A DNA stretch of 64,000 bases, from NCBI RefSeq assembly GCF_050038885.1, contig NZ_CP143624.1, positions 8,804,001 to 8,868,000 of the forward strand. Reading direction: 5' to 3'. Shown piece by piece: positions 1 to 9,795 of this stretch. The stretch is from Myxococcus flavus (GTDB lineage: Bacteria > Myxococcota > Myxococcia > Myxococcales > Myxococcaceae). The notes beneath the pieces are model-generated. The model saw only the letters and a list, made by a program, of their open reading frames with translations, was not told the origin of the DNA and ran no database searches. The translations under genes were made by a program, and so were the position numbers. Numbering within the stretch: position 1 is the stretch's first letter; each line of letters opens with the position of its first letter.

Positions 1-1
1 C

Positions 2-511
2 ATGCATGAGCTCCGCGCGGTCGCCGGGTACGCGGCGGCGTGCGCGCGAACGGCCTTGGCGCTCTTCGAGCGTGAGCGCCCGGACGATGAGCGCCCACGG
101 GCCGCGATCGACGCAGCGCAGGCGTTCGCGGATGGAGCCGCGCGAAGCAAGGTGCTCCGTGACGCCGCCTGGGCGGCCCAACGGGCGGCACAGGAGGCAC
201 GCGACGCGGGGCTGGCTGCCGCGAGCGACGCTGCGCGCGCGGCACTCGCTGCAGCCGGTGCGGCGTTCCTCCATCCCCTGGCAAAGGCCACGCAGGTGAA
301 GCACATCCTCGGCGCGGCCGCGCATGCGGCACGCGCGTTCGAGCTCGCCGAGGGAGACGATCCGGCCATTGGCGCCAGCCACATCGCGCAGGCGCGGGCC
401 CTTGCGCCGCCCGTCGTGGTGGACGTCCTGAGGCGCTACCCGGCCGCCCCGAGCGGCGGTGGGCGGGCCGGTGCGCTGCTTCGCGAGCTCGACGCGGCCT
501 TGCGGCGATAA
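2..511 (+). CDS. Imm-5-like putative immunity protein, 5' end cut by the window
   Basis: The visible 169 residues form an Ala-rich, all-helical protein starting with the HELRAVAGYAA stretch and ending with a conserved RYPAAP segment. This resembles the Imm-5-like putative immunity family, whose members normally begin a few residues earlier, so the true start probably lies just outside the window. Members are annotated by association with polymorphic toxins. No toxin gene can be seen on this side, and the next gene is a convergent efflux permease, so the role here is open. The family name rests on recognition of the pattern, not on a search. Confidence 0.6.
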   Translation: MHELRAVAGYAAACARTALALFERERPDDERPRAAIDAAQAFADGAARSKVLRDAAWAAQRAAQEARDAGLAAASDAARAALAAAGAAFLHPLAKATQVKHILGAAAHAARAFELAEGDDPAIGASHIAQARALAPPVVVDVLRRYPAAPSGGGRAGALLRELDAALRR

Positions 512-518
512 CGTCCCC

Positions 519-1751
519 TCAATCCGCCCGCATCGCCTCCACCGGGTCGAGCTTCGCCGCGCGGGCCGCCGGGTAGATGCCGAACAGCAGGCCCACGCCG
601 CAGCTCATGAACAGGGCCAGGGCCACCGCCCAGGGCGGCACCTGCATGGGGAAGCCCATCATCCAGTTCCCCAGGAACACCAGCCCGAAGCCCATGCCCA
701 CGCCGATGGCGCCTCCCAGCAACGCCAGGAGGATGGCCTCGGTGGCGAACTGCCCCAGGATGCGCCGCCGCTTCGCCCCCAGCGCCTTGCGCACGCCAAT
801 CTCCCGCGTCCGCTCCATCACCGACACCAGCATGATGTTGAGGATGCCGATGCCGCCCACCACCAGCGACAGCAGGCACACGCCCACGCCCGCGATGGTG
901 ATGACGCCGGAGAGCTGGTTGAACGACGCCGTCACCGACTCGTTGGTGTGGATTTCGAAGTCGTTGGGCATGTTCGGCGGCACGTCCCGGCGGCGGCGCA
1001 TCAGCGCGGCCACCTCGTCCTGCGCCTTCTTGAACAGCTCCGGCTCCTTCGCCTGCACGCTGATGTCCAGCGAGCGCTTCTTGCCGAAGAGCTGGTGGAA
1101 GGCGCGCAGCGGTATCATCACCTGGTTGTCCATGCTGAACATGCCCAGCATACTGCCGCGCTTCTGGAGCAGGCCGATGACGAGGAAGGGCCGCCCCAGG
1201 ATTCGCACCTCGTGGCCCACCGGGTTCATCCCAGGGAACAGCGCGTCCGACACGTCCGTCCCCAGCAGCACCACGTGCCGGCCGTCCAGCGCTTCCACCT
1301 CGTTGAAGTAGCGCCCGGCCTGGACCGCGATGCCGCTGACGATCGGGTATTCGGCGGTCGTGCCGAAGACGCGGACGGAGGGCCGCGTCTCCGCGCTCGC
1401 CGTGGTCAGCTTCTCGCCGCCCTCGTCATCGGTGGGGGCCACGATGCCCACGGACGGACAGGCCTCCGCGATGGCGCGCACATCCGGCATCTCGAAGTCC
1501 GCGCGCTTGACGTACTTGGCCCAGTTGATGCGGCCGAAGCCGCCGGCGGGCCACTTCGTCACCTGGAAGGTATGGGCCCCCATCCGCCCCAGGTCGTTGT
1601 TCACCTTGATGCGCAGGCCTTCGATGAGGCCCATCATGGTGATGACCGTGGCCACGCCAATGACGATGCCCAGCAGCGTCAGCAGCGAGCGCAGCGGGTT
1701 GCCCAGGAAGGTGCCCAGCGCCAGCCGCAGGTTGTCCAGGAACGCTCGCAT
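519..1751 (-). CDS. MacB-type ABC transporter permease (second permease of operon)
   Basis: A 410-residue FtsX/MacB-type permease: an N-terminal membrane helix (residues about 20-42), a large extracytoplasmic MacB_PCD domain, then three helices at the C-terminus. The cytoplasmic loop carries the family's ERTREIGVRKALGA motif. An upstream in-frame extension is possible, but MRAFLDNLRLALG is the typical family start and lies 4 nt after the stop of the preceding permease. It is the last gene of a six-gene operon (Yip1, TolC, adaptor, ATPase, permease, permease). It probably pairs with the paralogous permease at 1756-2994, either as a heterodimer or as an alternative homodimer. Confidence 0.9.
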   Translation of the reverse strand: MRAFLDNLRLALGTFLGNPLRSLLTLLGIVIGVATVITMMGLIEGLRIKVNNDLGRMGAHTFQVTKWPAGGFGRINWAKYVKRADFEMPDVRAIAEACPSVGIVAPTDDEGGEKLTTASAETRPSVRVFGTTAEYPIVSGIAVQAGRYFNEVEALDGRHVVLLGTDVSDALFPGMNPVGHEVRILGRPFLVIGLLQKRGSMLGMFSMDNQVMIPLRAFHQLFGKKRSLDISVQAKEPELFKKAQDEVAALMRRRRDVPPNMPNDFEIHTNESVTASFNQLSGVITIAGVGVCLLSLVVGGIGILNIMLVSVMERTREIGVRKALGAKRRRILGQFATEAILLALLGGAIGVGMGFGLVFLGNWMMGFPMQVPPWAVALALFMSCGVGLLFGIYPAARAAKLDPVEAMRAD

Positions 1752-1755
1752 CGCC

Positions 1756-2990
1756 TCACTCGTAACGCAGGGCTTCCACCGGGTCCAGGTTCGCCGCGCG
1801 CGCCGCCGGCCAGATGCCGAACAAGAGGCCCACGAGCGCGGCGAAGCCCACCCCCGCCACCACCGTCGACGGCCGCACGTCCGCCGCCAGCGGCGTGATG
1901 AGCGACACCACCTTGGCCGTGCCCAGGCCCACGGTCGTTCCCAGCAGGCCTCCGACGGCGGACACGCTCGAGGCTTCCATGAGGAACTGGAAGACGATGG
2001 TCCGCTTCCGCGCGCCCAGGGCCCGACGCACACCTATCTCCCGCGTCCGCTCGCGCACCGACACCAGCATGATGTTCATGATGCCGATACCGCCCACCAG
2101 CAGCGTGATGAGCCCCACGCCCACGGCCACGCCATACAGCGCGCCGGTGAGCTGCTCGTACGTCTGCGCCATGGCCTCGGGCCGGTTGATGGAGAAGTCG
2201 TCCTCCACGCCGGGCGGCGTCGAGCGCACGCGGCGGAGGATGCCCACCAGCTGGTCCTCCGCGGCCCGGATCTGGCTGGCGTCCTCCACCGCCATGGCAA
2301 TCTCGAACCCGCGGCGATTGCCGAAGCTCGAATAGAACGTCTTGAAGGGGATGAAGACGATGAGGTCCAGGCTCTCGCCCACCATCTTCCCCTTCCGGCT
2401 GAGCGTCCCCACGATCTGGAACGTGCGGTTGTCGATGCGGAGCGTCTGCCCCACCGGGTTGACGCCCGGGAACAACCCGTCCACCACGTCGGCGCCCACC
2501 ACCGCCACCGGCCGCGTCGTCGTGTCGTCGGCCTCCGTGAGGAAGCGCCCGCCGGTGATTTCGTAGCCGGAGATGTTGAGGTACTCGTGCGTCACGCCCT
2601 GGATGCGCACGGTGGACAGCTGCTCGCCGCCGTGCGCCACGTCCGACAGGCGCTGGACCGACGGCGACATGGCGGACACGAACGGCGTCAGCGCGCGCAG
2701 CCGGTGCAGCTGGTCCATCGTGAAGTTCTTCCGGTTGCGGTAGCGCCACCAGTCGCCCTTGATCATCCAGGGGAACTTGGACACGTACATCGTGTTCGCC
2801 CCGAACGTCGCGAGCTGCTGGTGGAAGGACGTGTTGAGCCCCTGGATGATGCCGACAATCGCCAGGAGCGTCGCCACGCCGATACCAATCCCCATCGTGG
2901 TCAGCATCGTCCGAAGGCGGTTCGCCTTCAGCGAGTAGACCGCGATGCGTGCGCCCTCCAGGACATCCACGCGGAAGGCGGACGGCTTGC

Positions 2991-2994
<4 letters not shown>
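1756..2994 (-). CDS. MacB-type ABC transporter permease (first permease of operon)
   Basis: A 412-residue MacB-family permease with one N-terminal transmembrane helix after LKANRLRTMLTT, a MacB_PCD periplasmic domain and three C-terminal helices with the conserved RERTREIGVRRALGA loop. The ATG overlaps the stop of the ATPase gene by 4 nt, which indicates translational coupling. It shares layout with the downstream permease but the sequence is clearly divergent, so the pair looks like an old duplication. Unlike E. coli MacB, the ATPase is encoded separately. The likely job is outward movement of a substrate through the TolC/adaptor encoded upstream; the substrate is unknown. Confidence 0.9.
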
Positions 2995-3739
<745 letters not shown>

Positions 3740-3743
<4 letters not shown>

Positions 3744-4999
3744 GACTTGCGACCGCCCTTCATCCCGGCGCCCGGCTCGGGCTCACGCACGATGTCACCG
3801 TCGTTCAGCTCCTTCGACAGCGTCCGGTACGGACCTTCAATCACCCGGTCCCCATCGTTGATTCCGGAGAGGATCTCCAGCTCCGTGTCGGAGGCGATGC
3901 CCGTCTGCACGCGGCGGACCTGCGCCTTGTTGTTGCTATCCACCACGAACACGACCTTGGCCAGCGACTCGGTGCGCTTCGCCGTCAGGCCGCCGCCCTC
4001 GATGGGCGCCTTGTAGTCCGGCAGCGTGCGCTCGGAGCGCACCGTCACCGCCTGGATGGGCACCAGGACCACGTCGTTGTGCGTCTCCGCGGAGATGCGC
4101 ACCTCGGCGCTCATGCCGGGGAGCACGTTGGGCGGGCGGGTGTCCAGCGCCACGGTGATGGGGAAGCTCGTCACCTCCGCCTCCGTGCCCTCGTTCTTGA
4201 TGAGCGCCTTCTGGGCAATCTCCACCACCGAGCCCGTGTACGTCTGGCCCTCCAGGGCATCCAGCGTGATCTCCGCGGGCTGACCGGGCCGGAGGTGGAC
4301 CACCTCGTGCTCACCCACCTCGAACTTCACCTCCATGGCGCTGAGCGCGGCGATGGTCATCACCACGTCCTCGGACAGGTCCGAGCCACGCACGCGCTCA
4401 CCCACCTCGCGCGACAGCTCGATGACGTTGCCATCGATGGGCGACAGCAGCGTCGTGCGCGTCAGGTCGGTCTGCGCCTGGTCCACGATGGCCACGTTGC
4501 GGGCCAGCAGCTGCTTGGCGGCCGCCAGCCGCGCTTCCGCCGTGTTCAGGGAGGCGCGCGCGGTGTCCACCTCGGCGGTGGACGCCAGGCCCTTGTTCGC
4601 GAGGTCCTCCACGCGCTTGAACTCCAGCTGCGCGCGGCCGACCTCCACCTCCGCCACCTGCACGTCGGCGCGCGAGGCGTTCAGCGACGCCAGCGCCTGC
4701 TTGTGCGCGGCCTGGTAGAGACGCGGGTCGATGCGGCCCAGCACCTGGCCCTTCGTCACCGCCTCGCCGTCCTTCACGGCCAGCTCCACCAGGTCCCCGG
4801 AGAGGCTGGACGAGATCTTCACCGTCGTGGCCGCCTGCACCTTGCCCGCCCCCGTGATGGTGCGGGTGATGGAGCCCTTGCGGGCCTTCGACAGCTGGAC
4901 CTCGAGCGACGGCGGAGGCCGGTCCTTCAACCCACCCACGGTGATGGCCGCGGCTCCGAGGAACAACGCGCCAGCAATGGCACCCTTCCACCACTTCAT
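3740..4999 (-). CDS. MacA/HlyD-family periplasmic adaptor
   Basis: A 419-residue membrane fusion protein. An N-terminal signal anchor (residues about 6-24) is followed by a barrel-sandwich hybrid (lipoyl-like) half with KVQAATTVKISSSLSGDLVEL, a coiled-coil hairpin rich in Ala/Glu (about 100-180), the second half-lipoyl segment LLSPIDGNVIELSREVGERV, and beta-barrel plus membrane-proximal domains. It bridges inner-membrane permease and outer-membrane channel. ATG start overlaps the TolC-like gene's stop by 4 nt. The acidic C-terminal GDIVREPEPG tail is not typical of the family core. Confidence 0.92.
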
Positions 5000-6342
5000 T
5001 TCGACTCTCCCGGGCTCAGGGCGCCCATGGCCCGCAGCAACGAGTAGCGGGCGATTTCGACATCGATTCTGTTTTCCAACAAGGCGAGCTCGGCCCGCGT
5101 CAGGCTGAGCTGCGCGTCACGGACCTCCAGGGTGGAACCCGCCCCGGCGCGGAAGCGCTCCTCCTGCACCTTGAGGCCCTGGGCGGCGGCCTCGGCGTTC
5201 TGCGCGGCCAGGCGAGCGGCTTCCAGCTGCGTTTCCAGCGTGCGGTGCGCGGCGCGCACCTCCCCTTCGATTTCGCGGGCGGCCTGCTCCAGGTTGAGCT
5301 GCGCCTTGCGCATGTCCGCCTCGGCGCGGCGGGAGCTCGCCCCGGTGGACAGGCCGGTGAACAGGTCCCAGCTCAGGCCGATGGCCGCCGAGAAGCGGTT
5401 CTGCAGGCGGGGCTCGGTGAACACCAGCGAGGCATCCGGACCGCCGCGGTTGTAGAGCCCCTGGGCCACCAGGCGGGGCAGGTACTCCGAGCGGGCGATG
5501 GAGCGCTGCAGCTCCGCCGCGCGGATGCGCAGCTCGAGCGTCCTGAGCAGCGGGCGGTTCGCGCGGGCCGAGGCGAGCGCCTCGTTGACGGAGGGCGCGG
5601 GGGGCGGCTCCGTCGTGAGCACGCCCGGGTCCTCGGCCGTGAGCGCCTCGGTTCCCGGCCGCGCCAGCCACACCGCGAGCTGGGCCTGGTCGGAGACCAG
5701 CTGCCCGAGCATCGCCGTGTAGTTGATGCGGTCGGTTCCCAGGTTCACCTGCGCGGTGATCTCCTCGTTCCTGCCCATGCGGCCCGCCTGGAAGAGGGCC
5801 TGGGCGCGCTCGACCTGCTGCTCGCTGCGCTCGACGGTGGCCTTCAGCACCTCGAGCGTCGCCTGGGTGCGATACAGGGTGAAGAAGCGGCGGATGGCCT
5901 CCAGCTCGGAGGTGTCCGCCTCCTCCTGCGCCTGCCCCTTCTGCGCGTCACGCACCACGCCGCTCTGCTCCAGCTGCTTCCAGCGCGCGCGGTCGTAGAT
6001 GATCTGCGTGAGCGACATGCCCAGGTCGTAGTTCTGGGTGCTGGTGGACGGTGTCTCCACCGCGTTGCGGATGAACTGGCCGGGGTTGGCCGGGTCCGGA
6101 ACGGTGGTGAACTCCTGCCTGCGGCCGAACCAGATCTTCCCCGCCGAGGCATCGAGCGAGATCTGGGGCAGCAGCGCGGAGCGCGACAGTTTCACGTCCT
6201 CGTCCGCGATGGCCACGTCCAGCAGGGACTGGATGGCGTTGACGTTCTGACGGCCCTCGGCGCGCGCCTGCGCCAGGGAGATGGGCGTCCCGGAGCTCAC
6301 GGGCGCGGCGGCCAGCGCGGCCGCGATGACGAGCGCGTTCAT
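4996..6342 (-). CDS. TolC-family outer membrane channel protein
   Basis: A 448-residue outer membrane efflux protein with a signal peptide (MNALVIAAALAAAPVSSG), then two OEP repeats with long alpha-helical barrel segments (EQQVERAQALFQAGRMGRNEE and LKVQEERFRAGAGSTLEV), the duplicated hallmark of the family. The open frame extends upstream, but that extension translates the Yip1 gene out of frame; the ATG at 6342 follows directly and overlaps the Yip1 stop by 4 nt. It probably forms a trimer that completes the tripartite pump with the adaptor and two permeases that follow. Confidence 0.9.
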   Translation of the reverse strand: MNALVIAAALAAAPVSSGTPISLAQARAEGRQNVNAIQSLLDVAIADEDVKLSRSALLPQISLDASAGKIWFGRRQEFTTVPDPANPGQFIRNAVETPSTSTQNYDLGMSLTQIIYDRARWKQLEQSGVVRDAQKGQAQEEADTSELEAIRRFFTLYRTQATLEVLKATVERSEQQVERAQALFQAGRMGRNEEITAQVNLGTDRINYTAMLGQLVSDQAQLAVWLARPGTEALTAEDPGVLTTEPPPAPSVNEALASARANRPLLRTLELRIRAAELQRSIARSEYLPRLVAQGLYNRGGPDASLVFTEPRLQNRFSAAIGLSWDLFTGLSTGASSRRAEADMRKAQLNLEQAAREIEGEVRAAHRTLETQLEAARLAAQNAEAAAQGLKVQEERFRAGAGSTLEVRDAQLSLTRAELALLENRIDVEIARYSLLRAMGALSPGESK

Positions 6343-7043
6343 TGCGCACCTCCCTGCCCCGGCAACCCGATGAGGAACACGCCCGCATACATGGCGTACA
6401 GCGCCAGCGCGAGCAACAACCCCCGCCCCCGGCTCATGCCCGTGGCCGCGGAGAAGCCCAGCCCCAGCAGGCCCGTGCTCCAGAGGTTGAAGAAGTCCAC
6501 GGCGGACGCCACGCGCTGCATCTTCGGACTCAGCCCTTGCAACACCACTCCCAGGTTGGACGGTACGAGGTTCCCCACTCGCGCCACGGTGATGGAGTGC
6601 TGCGCCGCGACACAGAGGGTGAAGATGAGGTGATAGAGTGCGATGGGCAGCAGCGCGAGCGCCGCCGCCGACAGGAGCCGCTCGAAGGGCGCGGGCCGGT
6701 CGAACAGCCAGCTGGCCAGCCAGAGGATGCAGGCCAGCAGCAGCGCCATCAGGGGCATCAGCAGCACGCCCTTGGCGATGCCACCCACGAGCGCCTTGCG
6801 CGACTCGGTCTCGATCTTCTCGAGCAGGTCCGCCTCGGACAGCCCCATGAGCTGCCCGGAGCTTTGGAGCTGCCGGATGACGTCCGGGGTCGCGTCCCAC
6901 CGCAGGGAAAAGAACGTCCCGGAAGCGGACACACAGAGCGCCAGGATCAGGAGAGGCCACACCCAACGGCGGGCCTCGACGGCGGCACGTGTCCCATCGA
7001 GGGGATCGATGAAGACGCGAGCCGGTTGAACGAGAGAAGTCAT
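6339..7043 (-). CDS. Yip1-family membrane protein, first gene of the efflux operon
   Basis: A 234-residue integral membrane protein with about five hydrophobic segments. The N-terminus MTSLVQPARVFIDPLDG is the usual opening of bacterial YIP1-domain proteins (a short amphipathic entry, then the first helix WVWPLLILALCVSASG). A TTG 45 nt upstream is in frame, but the ATG at 7043 matches the family start. It overlaps the downstream TolC gene by 4 nt, so it belongs to the operon. Bacterial Yip1 proteins have no assigned activity; a role in assembly or membrane sensing for this pump would be inference. Confidence 0.8.
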   Translation of the reverse strand: MTSLVQPARVFIDPLDGTRAAVEARRWVWPLLILALCVSASGTFFSLRWDATPDVIRQLQSSGQLMGLSEADLLEKIETESRKALVGGIAKGVLLMPLMALLLACILWLASWLFDRPAPFERLLSAAALALLPIALYHLIFTLCVAAQHSITVARVGNLVPSNLGVVLQGLSPKMQRVASAVDFFNLWSTGLLGLGFSAATGMSRGRGLLLALALYAMYAGVFLIGLPGQGGAQ

Positions 7044-7180
7044 ATGGTGGAGGTCTCGGAGCGAAGTACGTCGCTCGCCCTCAGGCAATTGCCTGGCCAG
7101 CCGAAGAAAGGCGCCGAACAGGCAGGCAGACGGCCGAATTCCGTTGCCGGACGCTTTCTACTCCACCGCTTTACGGCACA

Positions 7181-7200
7181 TGTAGCGGCCTGTAGCGGAA
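7181..7200. repeat. Tandem 10-bp direct repeat TGTAGCGG in a divergent promoter region
   Basis: TGTAGCGG occurs twice exactly 10 bp apart (7181-7188 and 7191-7198), on one face of the helix, in the 217-bp region between the efflux operon (minus) and the clpC-like gene (plus). The region is slightly AT-richer around 7196-7206. Two same-phase half-sites suggest a regulator dimer or an activator site for one of the two operons. No clear -35/-10 pair could be assigned beside it. Confidence 0.35.
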
Positions 7201-7260
7201 ATTTTGCCGGAGGCCCGGAGAGGGTGTATTGCGCTCGTCTGGTCGCTTGCCGGAGTTCGA

Positions 7261-9795
7261 ATGGTCGATAGCACGGACCTCGCGCAGGTCCTCCACGAGG
7301 CGAATGACATCGCACAAAGCGTGGTCCAGAGGGTCACCTCTGCCCACGTGCTCCTGGCGCTGTTCACGGTGGAGAACCGTGCGCAGGTGCTGCTCAAGGA
7401 GCGTGGCGTGGACGAGGATGCCATCCTCCAGCTCCTGACGTCCGCTCCCGCCGAGCCGGACGGCCTGCTCCGGGAGCTGCGCGAGAAGACCCGGGAGATT
7501 GCCACCAGTGTGGGCTCCTCGGAGGCGGACTGCCTCCACCTGCTCATCGCCGTGGCGCGGGTGCGCTGCGCGGCCCAGGAACTGCTACAGCAGGCGGGCC
7601 TGGACCTGGGCGGGCTGATGCGCACCGCGTTGTCCTACTTCACCAGCGGCCACATGCCGCGCCGGCTCCAGCTGGGCCGCGCGCAGGCCACGGGCCCCCG
7701 GCCCTCGAACCGCCCCCTGGGTGCGCCGCCGTCGCCGCTGCCCGCCTCGGCCGTCGCGCTCAGCCTGCCGCGCACGCGCCCTGGTGCGCCGCCGACCCCT
7801 CCCCCCTTCACCCTTCCTTCGTTGCCGCCGCGTTACAGCACGCCCGCGCTGTCGCCGCGCGACCTCATCGACGTGGACGAGGAGCCCGAGACGCTCCCGC
7901 CGCCTCCTCCGGTCACAGCGCCCGTGGCGCGCGCCACACCGGCGGCACCTGCCCCGGCGCCCGTCACCCCGGCGCCCGCGGCGCGGACCGCAACGCCCGC
8001 GACTGCTTCCCCGGTGCTGGATGCCAAGGCGTTCCCGCTGCTCACCTCCCTGGGGCGCAACCTGAGCCAGGCCGCGCACGAGGGGCGCCTGGACCCCGTG
8101 GTGGGTCGCGCCCGCGAGGTCGAGGAGGTCATCGACATCCTGGGCAAGCGCCGCACCAACAACCCCTGCCTGCTGGGCGAGCCCGGTGTGGGCAAGACGG
8201 CGGTGGTGGAAGGGGTGGCCCAGCGGCTGCTGGAGCTGCGCGGCTCGCTGGCGGAGAAGGTGCTGGTGGAGCTGGACATGGCCACGCTGGTGGCCGGCAC
8301 CCAGCTGCGCGGCTCGTTCTCCGAGAAGCTCAACGCGCTGAAGGAGGAGGTCCGCCGCGCCGACGGCCGCGTGGTGGTCTTCATCGACGAAATCCACACC
8401 CTCGTCGGCGCGGGCTCCACGGGTGACGGGCCCCAGGACGCCGCCAACGAGCTGAAGACGGCCATGGCGCGGGGCGAGTTCCCCTGCATCGGCGCCACCA
8501 CGCACGACGAGTACCGCAAGTTCATCAGCACCGACCCCGCCCTGGAGCGCCGCTTCACGGCGGTGGTGGTCAACGAGCCCTCCGTGCCCGACACGGTGGA
8601 AATCCTCCGCGGCATCATCGGCCGCTACGAGGAGCACCACGGCCTGCGCTACGCGCCCGAGGCGCTGGAGGCCGCGGCATCCCTGGCCAGCCGCTACGTC
8701 ACGGACCGCTTCATGCCGGACAAGGCCATCTCCGTGGTGGACCTGGCGGGCAGCCGCTGCCACCGCGAGGGCCGGGACGTGGTAGAGCCGTCCGACGTCG
8801 CGCGCGTGGTGGCCAAGCTCGCGGGCGTGCCCGAGGAGCGGCTGCTGATGAACGACTCGTCGCGCCTGCTCCGGCTGGAGCAGGACCTGGCGGAGCGGGT
8901 CATCGGACACTCCGAGGCCGTGACGCGCATCGCGCGGGTCATCCGCCGCAACTACGCGGGCTTCGCGTCACGCCGCCCCATGGGCAGCTTCCTCTTCCTG
9001 GGCCCCACGGGCGTGGGCAAGACGGAGATGGCGCGCGCGCTGGCGGACGTGCTCTTCGGCAACCGGGACGCGATGGTGCGCCTGGACATGAGCGAGATGT
9101 CCGAGCAGCACGGCGTCTCGCGCCTCATCGGCTCGCCCGCGGGTTACGTGGGCTTCGGCGAGGGTGGCCAGCTCACCGAGCCGGTGCGCCGCCGCCCCTC
9201 GTCCGTGGTGGTGCTGGACGAAATCGAGAAGGCGCACCGCGAGGTGCAGATGCTCCTCCTCCAGGTGCTGGAGGAAGGCCGCCTGACGGACGGCAAGGGC
9301 CGTCACATCGACTTCTCCAACACGGTCATCGTCATGACGACGAACCTGGGCGCGGAGGCCTTCTCGCGCACGGGCCGGCCGGTGGGCTTTGGCGCCGACG
9401 CCGCGGGCCCCGGGGATGCCATGGACGCGGCCTCGGCGGTCGCGCGCAAGGCGCTGCCGCCGGAGCTGTGGAACCGCATCGACGAGCGGCTCCCCTTCCG
9501 TCCCCTGGCGGAGGTGGAGGTGGCTCGCATCGCCACGCTGCTGCTGGAGGAGAGCAGCAAGCGGCTCGCCACCGAGCGCGGCATCGAGTACGTGGCGGAC
9601 GACGAGGTGGTGGGCCACCTGCTGAAGTCCGGCGGCTTCGACCCACAGCTGGGCGCGCGCCCCATGCGGCAGATGGTGCAGCGGCTGGTGGAAGGCCCCC
9701 TGGCGGAGCGCATCCTGTCGGGTGAGTTCGGCACCGGAGACCGCGTCCGCATCGCCGTGCGCTCCGGCCAGCTCCAGTTCCAGCGGGAGCGATGA
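7261..9795 (+). CDS. ClpC-like AAA+ unfoldase (Clp ATPase with two ATPase domains)
   Basis: An 844-residue class I Clp ATPase. Domains: Clp_N double repeat (about 1-140), a Pro/Ala-rich disordered linker (about 145-255), D1 with Walker A GEPGVGKTA (about 308) and Walker B VVVFIDEIHTLVG, and D2 with Walker A GPTGVGKTE (about 581) and VVVLDEIEKAH, then the Clp D2-small domain. There is no ClpB-type coiled-coil insertion. A VGF tripeptide (GRPVGFGAD) sits where ClpC/ClpA carry the ClpP-docking loop, so it probably works with ClpP. ATG 7261 has a GGAG five bases upstream; the open frame extends further but the family alignment begins here. A DUF2520 gene overlaps its stop by 4 nt. Confidence 0.9.
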   Translation: MVDSTDLAQVLHEANDIAQSVVQRVTSAHVLLALFTVENRAQVLLKERGVDEDAILQLLTSAPAEPDGLLRELREKTREIATSVGSSEADCLHLLIAVARVRCAAQELLQQAGLDLGGLMRTALSYFTSGHMPRRLQLGRAQATGPRPSNRPLGAPPSPLPASAVALSLPRTRPGAPPTPPPFTLPSLPPRYSTPALSPRDLIDVDEEPETLPPPPPVTAPVARATPAAPAPAPVTPAPAARTATPATASPVLDAKAFPLLTSLGRNLSQAAHEGRLDPVVGRAREVEEVIDILGKRRTNNPCLLGEPGVGKTAVVEGVAQRLLELRGSLAEKVLVELDMATLVAGTQLRGSFSEKLNALKEEVRRADGRVVVFIDEIHTLVGAGSTGDGPQDAANELKTAMARGEFPCIGATTHDEYRKFISTDPALERRFTAVVVNEPSVPDTVEILRGIIGRYEEHHGLRYAPEALEAAASLASRYVTDRFMPDKAISVVDLAGSRCHREGRDVVEPSDVARVVAKLAGVPEERLLMNDSSRLLRLEQDLAERVIGHSEAVTRIARVIRRNYAGFASRRPMGSFLFLGPTGVGKTEMARALADVLFGNRDAMVRLDMSEMSEQHGVSRLIGSPAGYVGFGEGGQLTEPVRRRPSSVVVLDEIEKAHREVQMLLLQVLEEGRLTDGKGRHIDFSNTVIVMTTNLGAEAFSRTGRPVGFGADAAGPGDAMDAASAVARKALPPELWNRIDERLPFRPLAEVEVARIATLLLEESSKRLATERGIEYVADDEVVGHLLKSGGFDPQLGARPMRQMVQRLVEGPLAERILSGEFGTGDRVRIAVRSGQLQFQRER

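Noticed and set aside
1752..2033. N-terminal extension of the second MacB-type permease.
   Set aside because: It translates the 3' end of the preceding permease out of frame; the family start at 1751 is clear.
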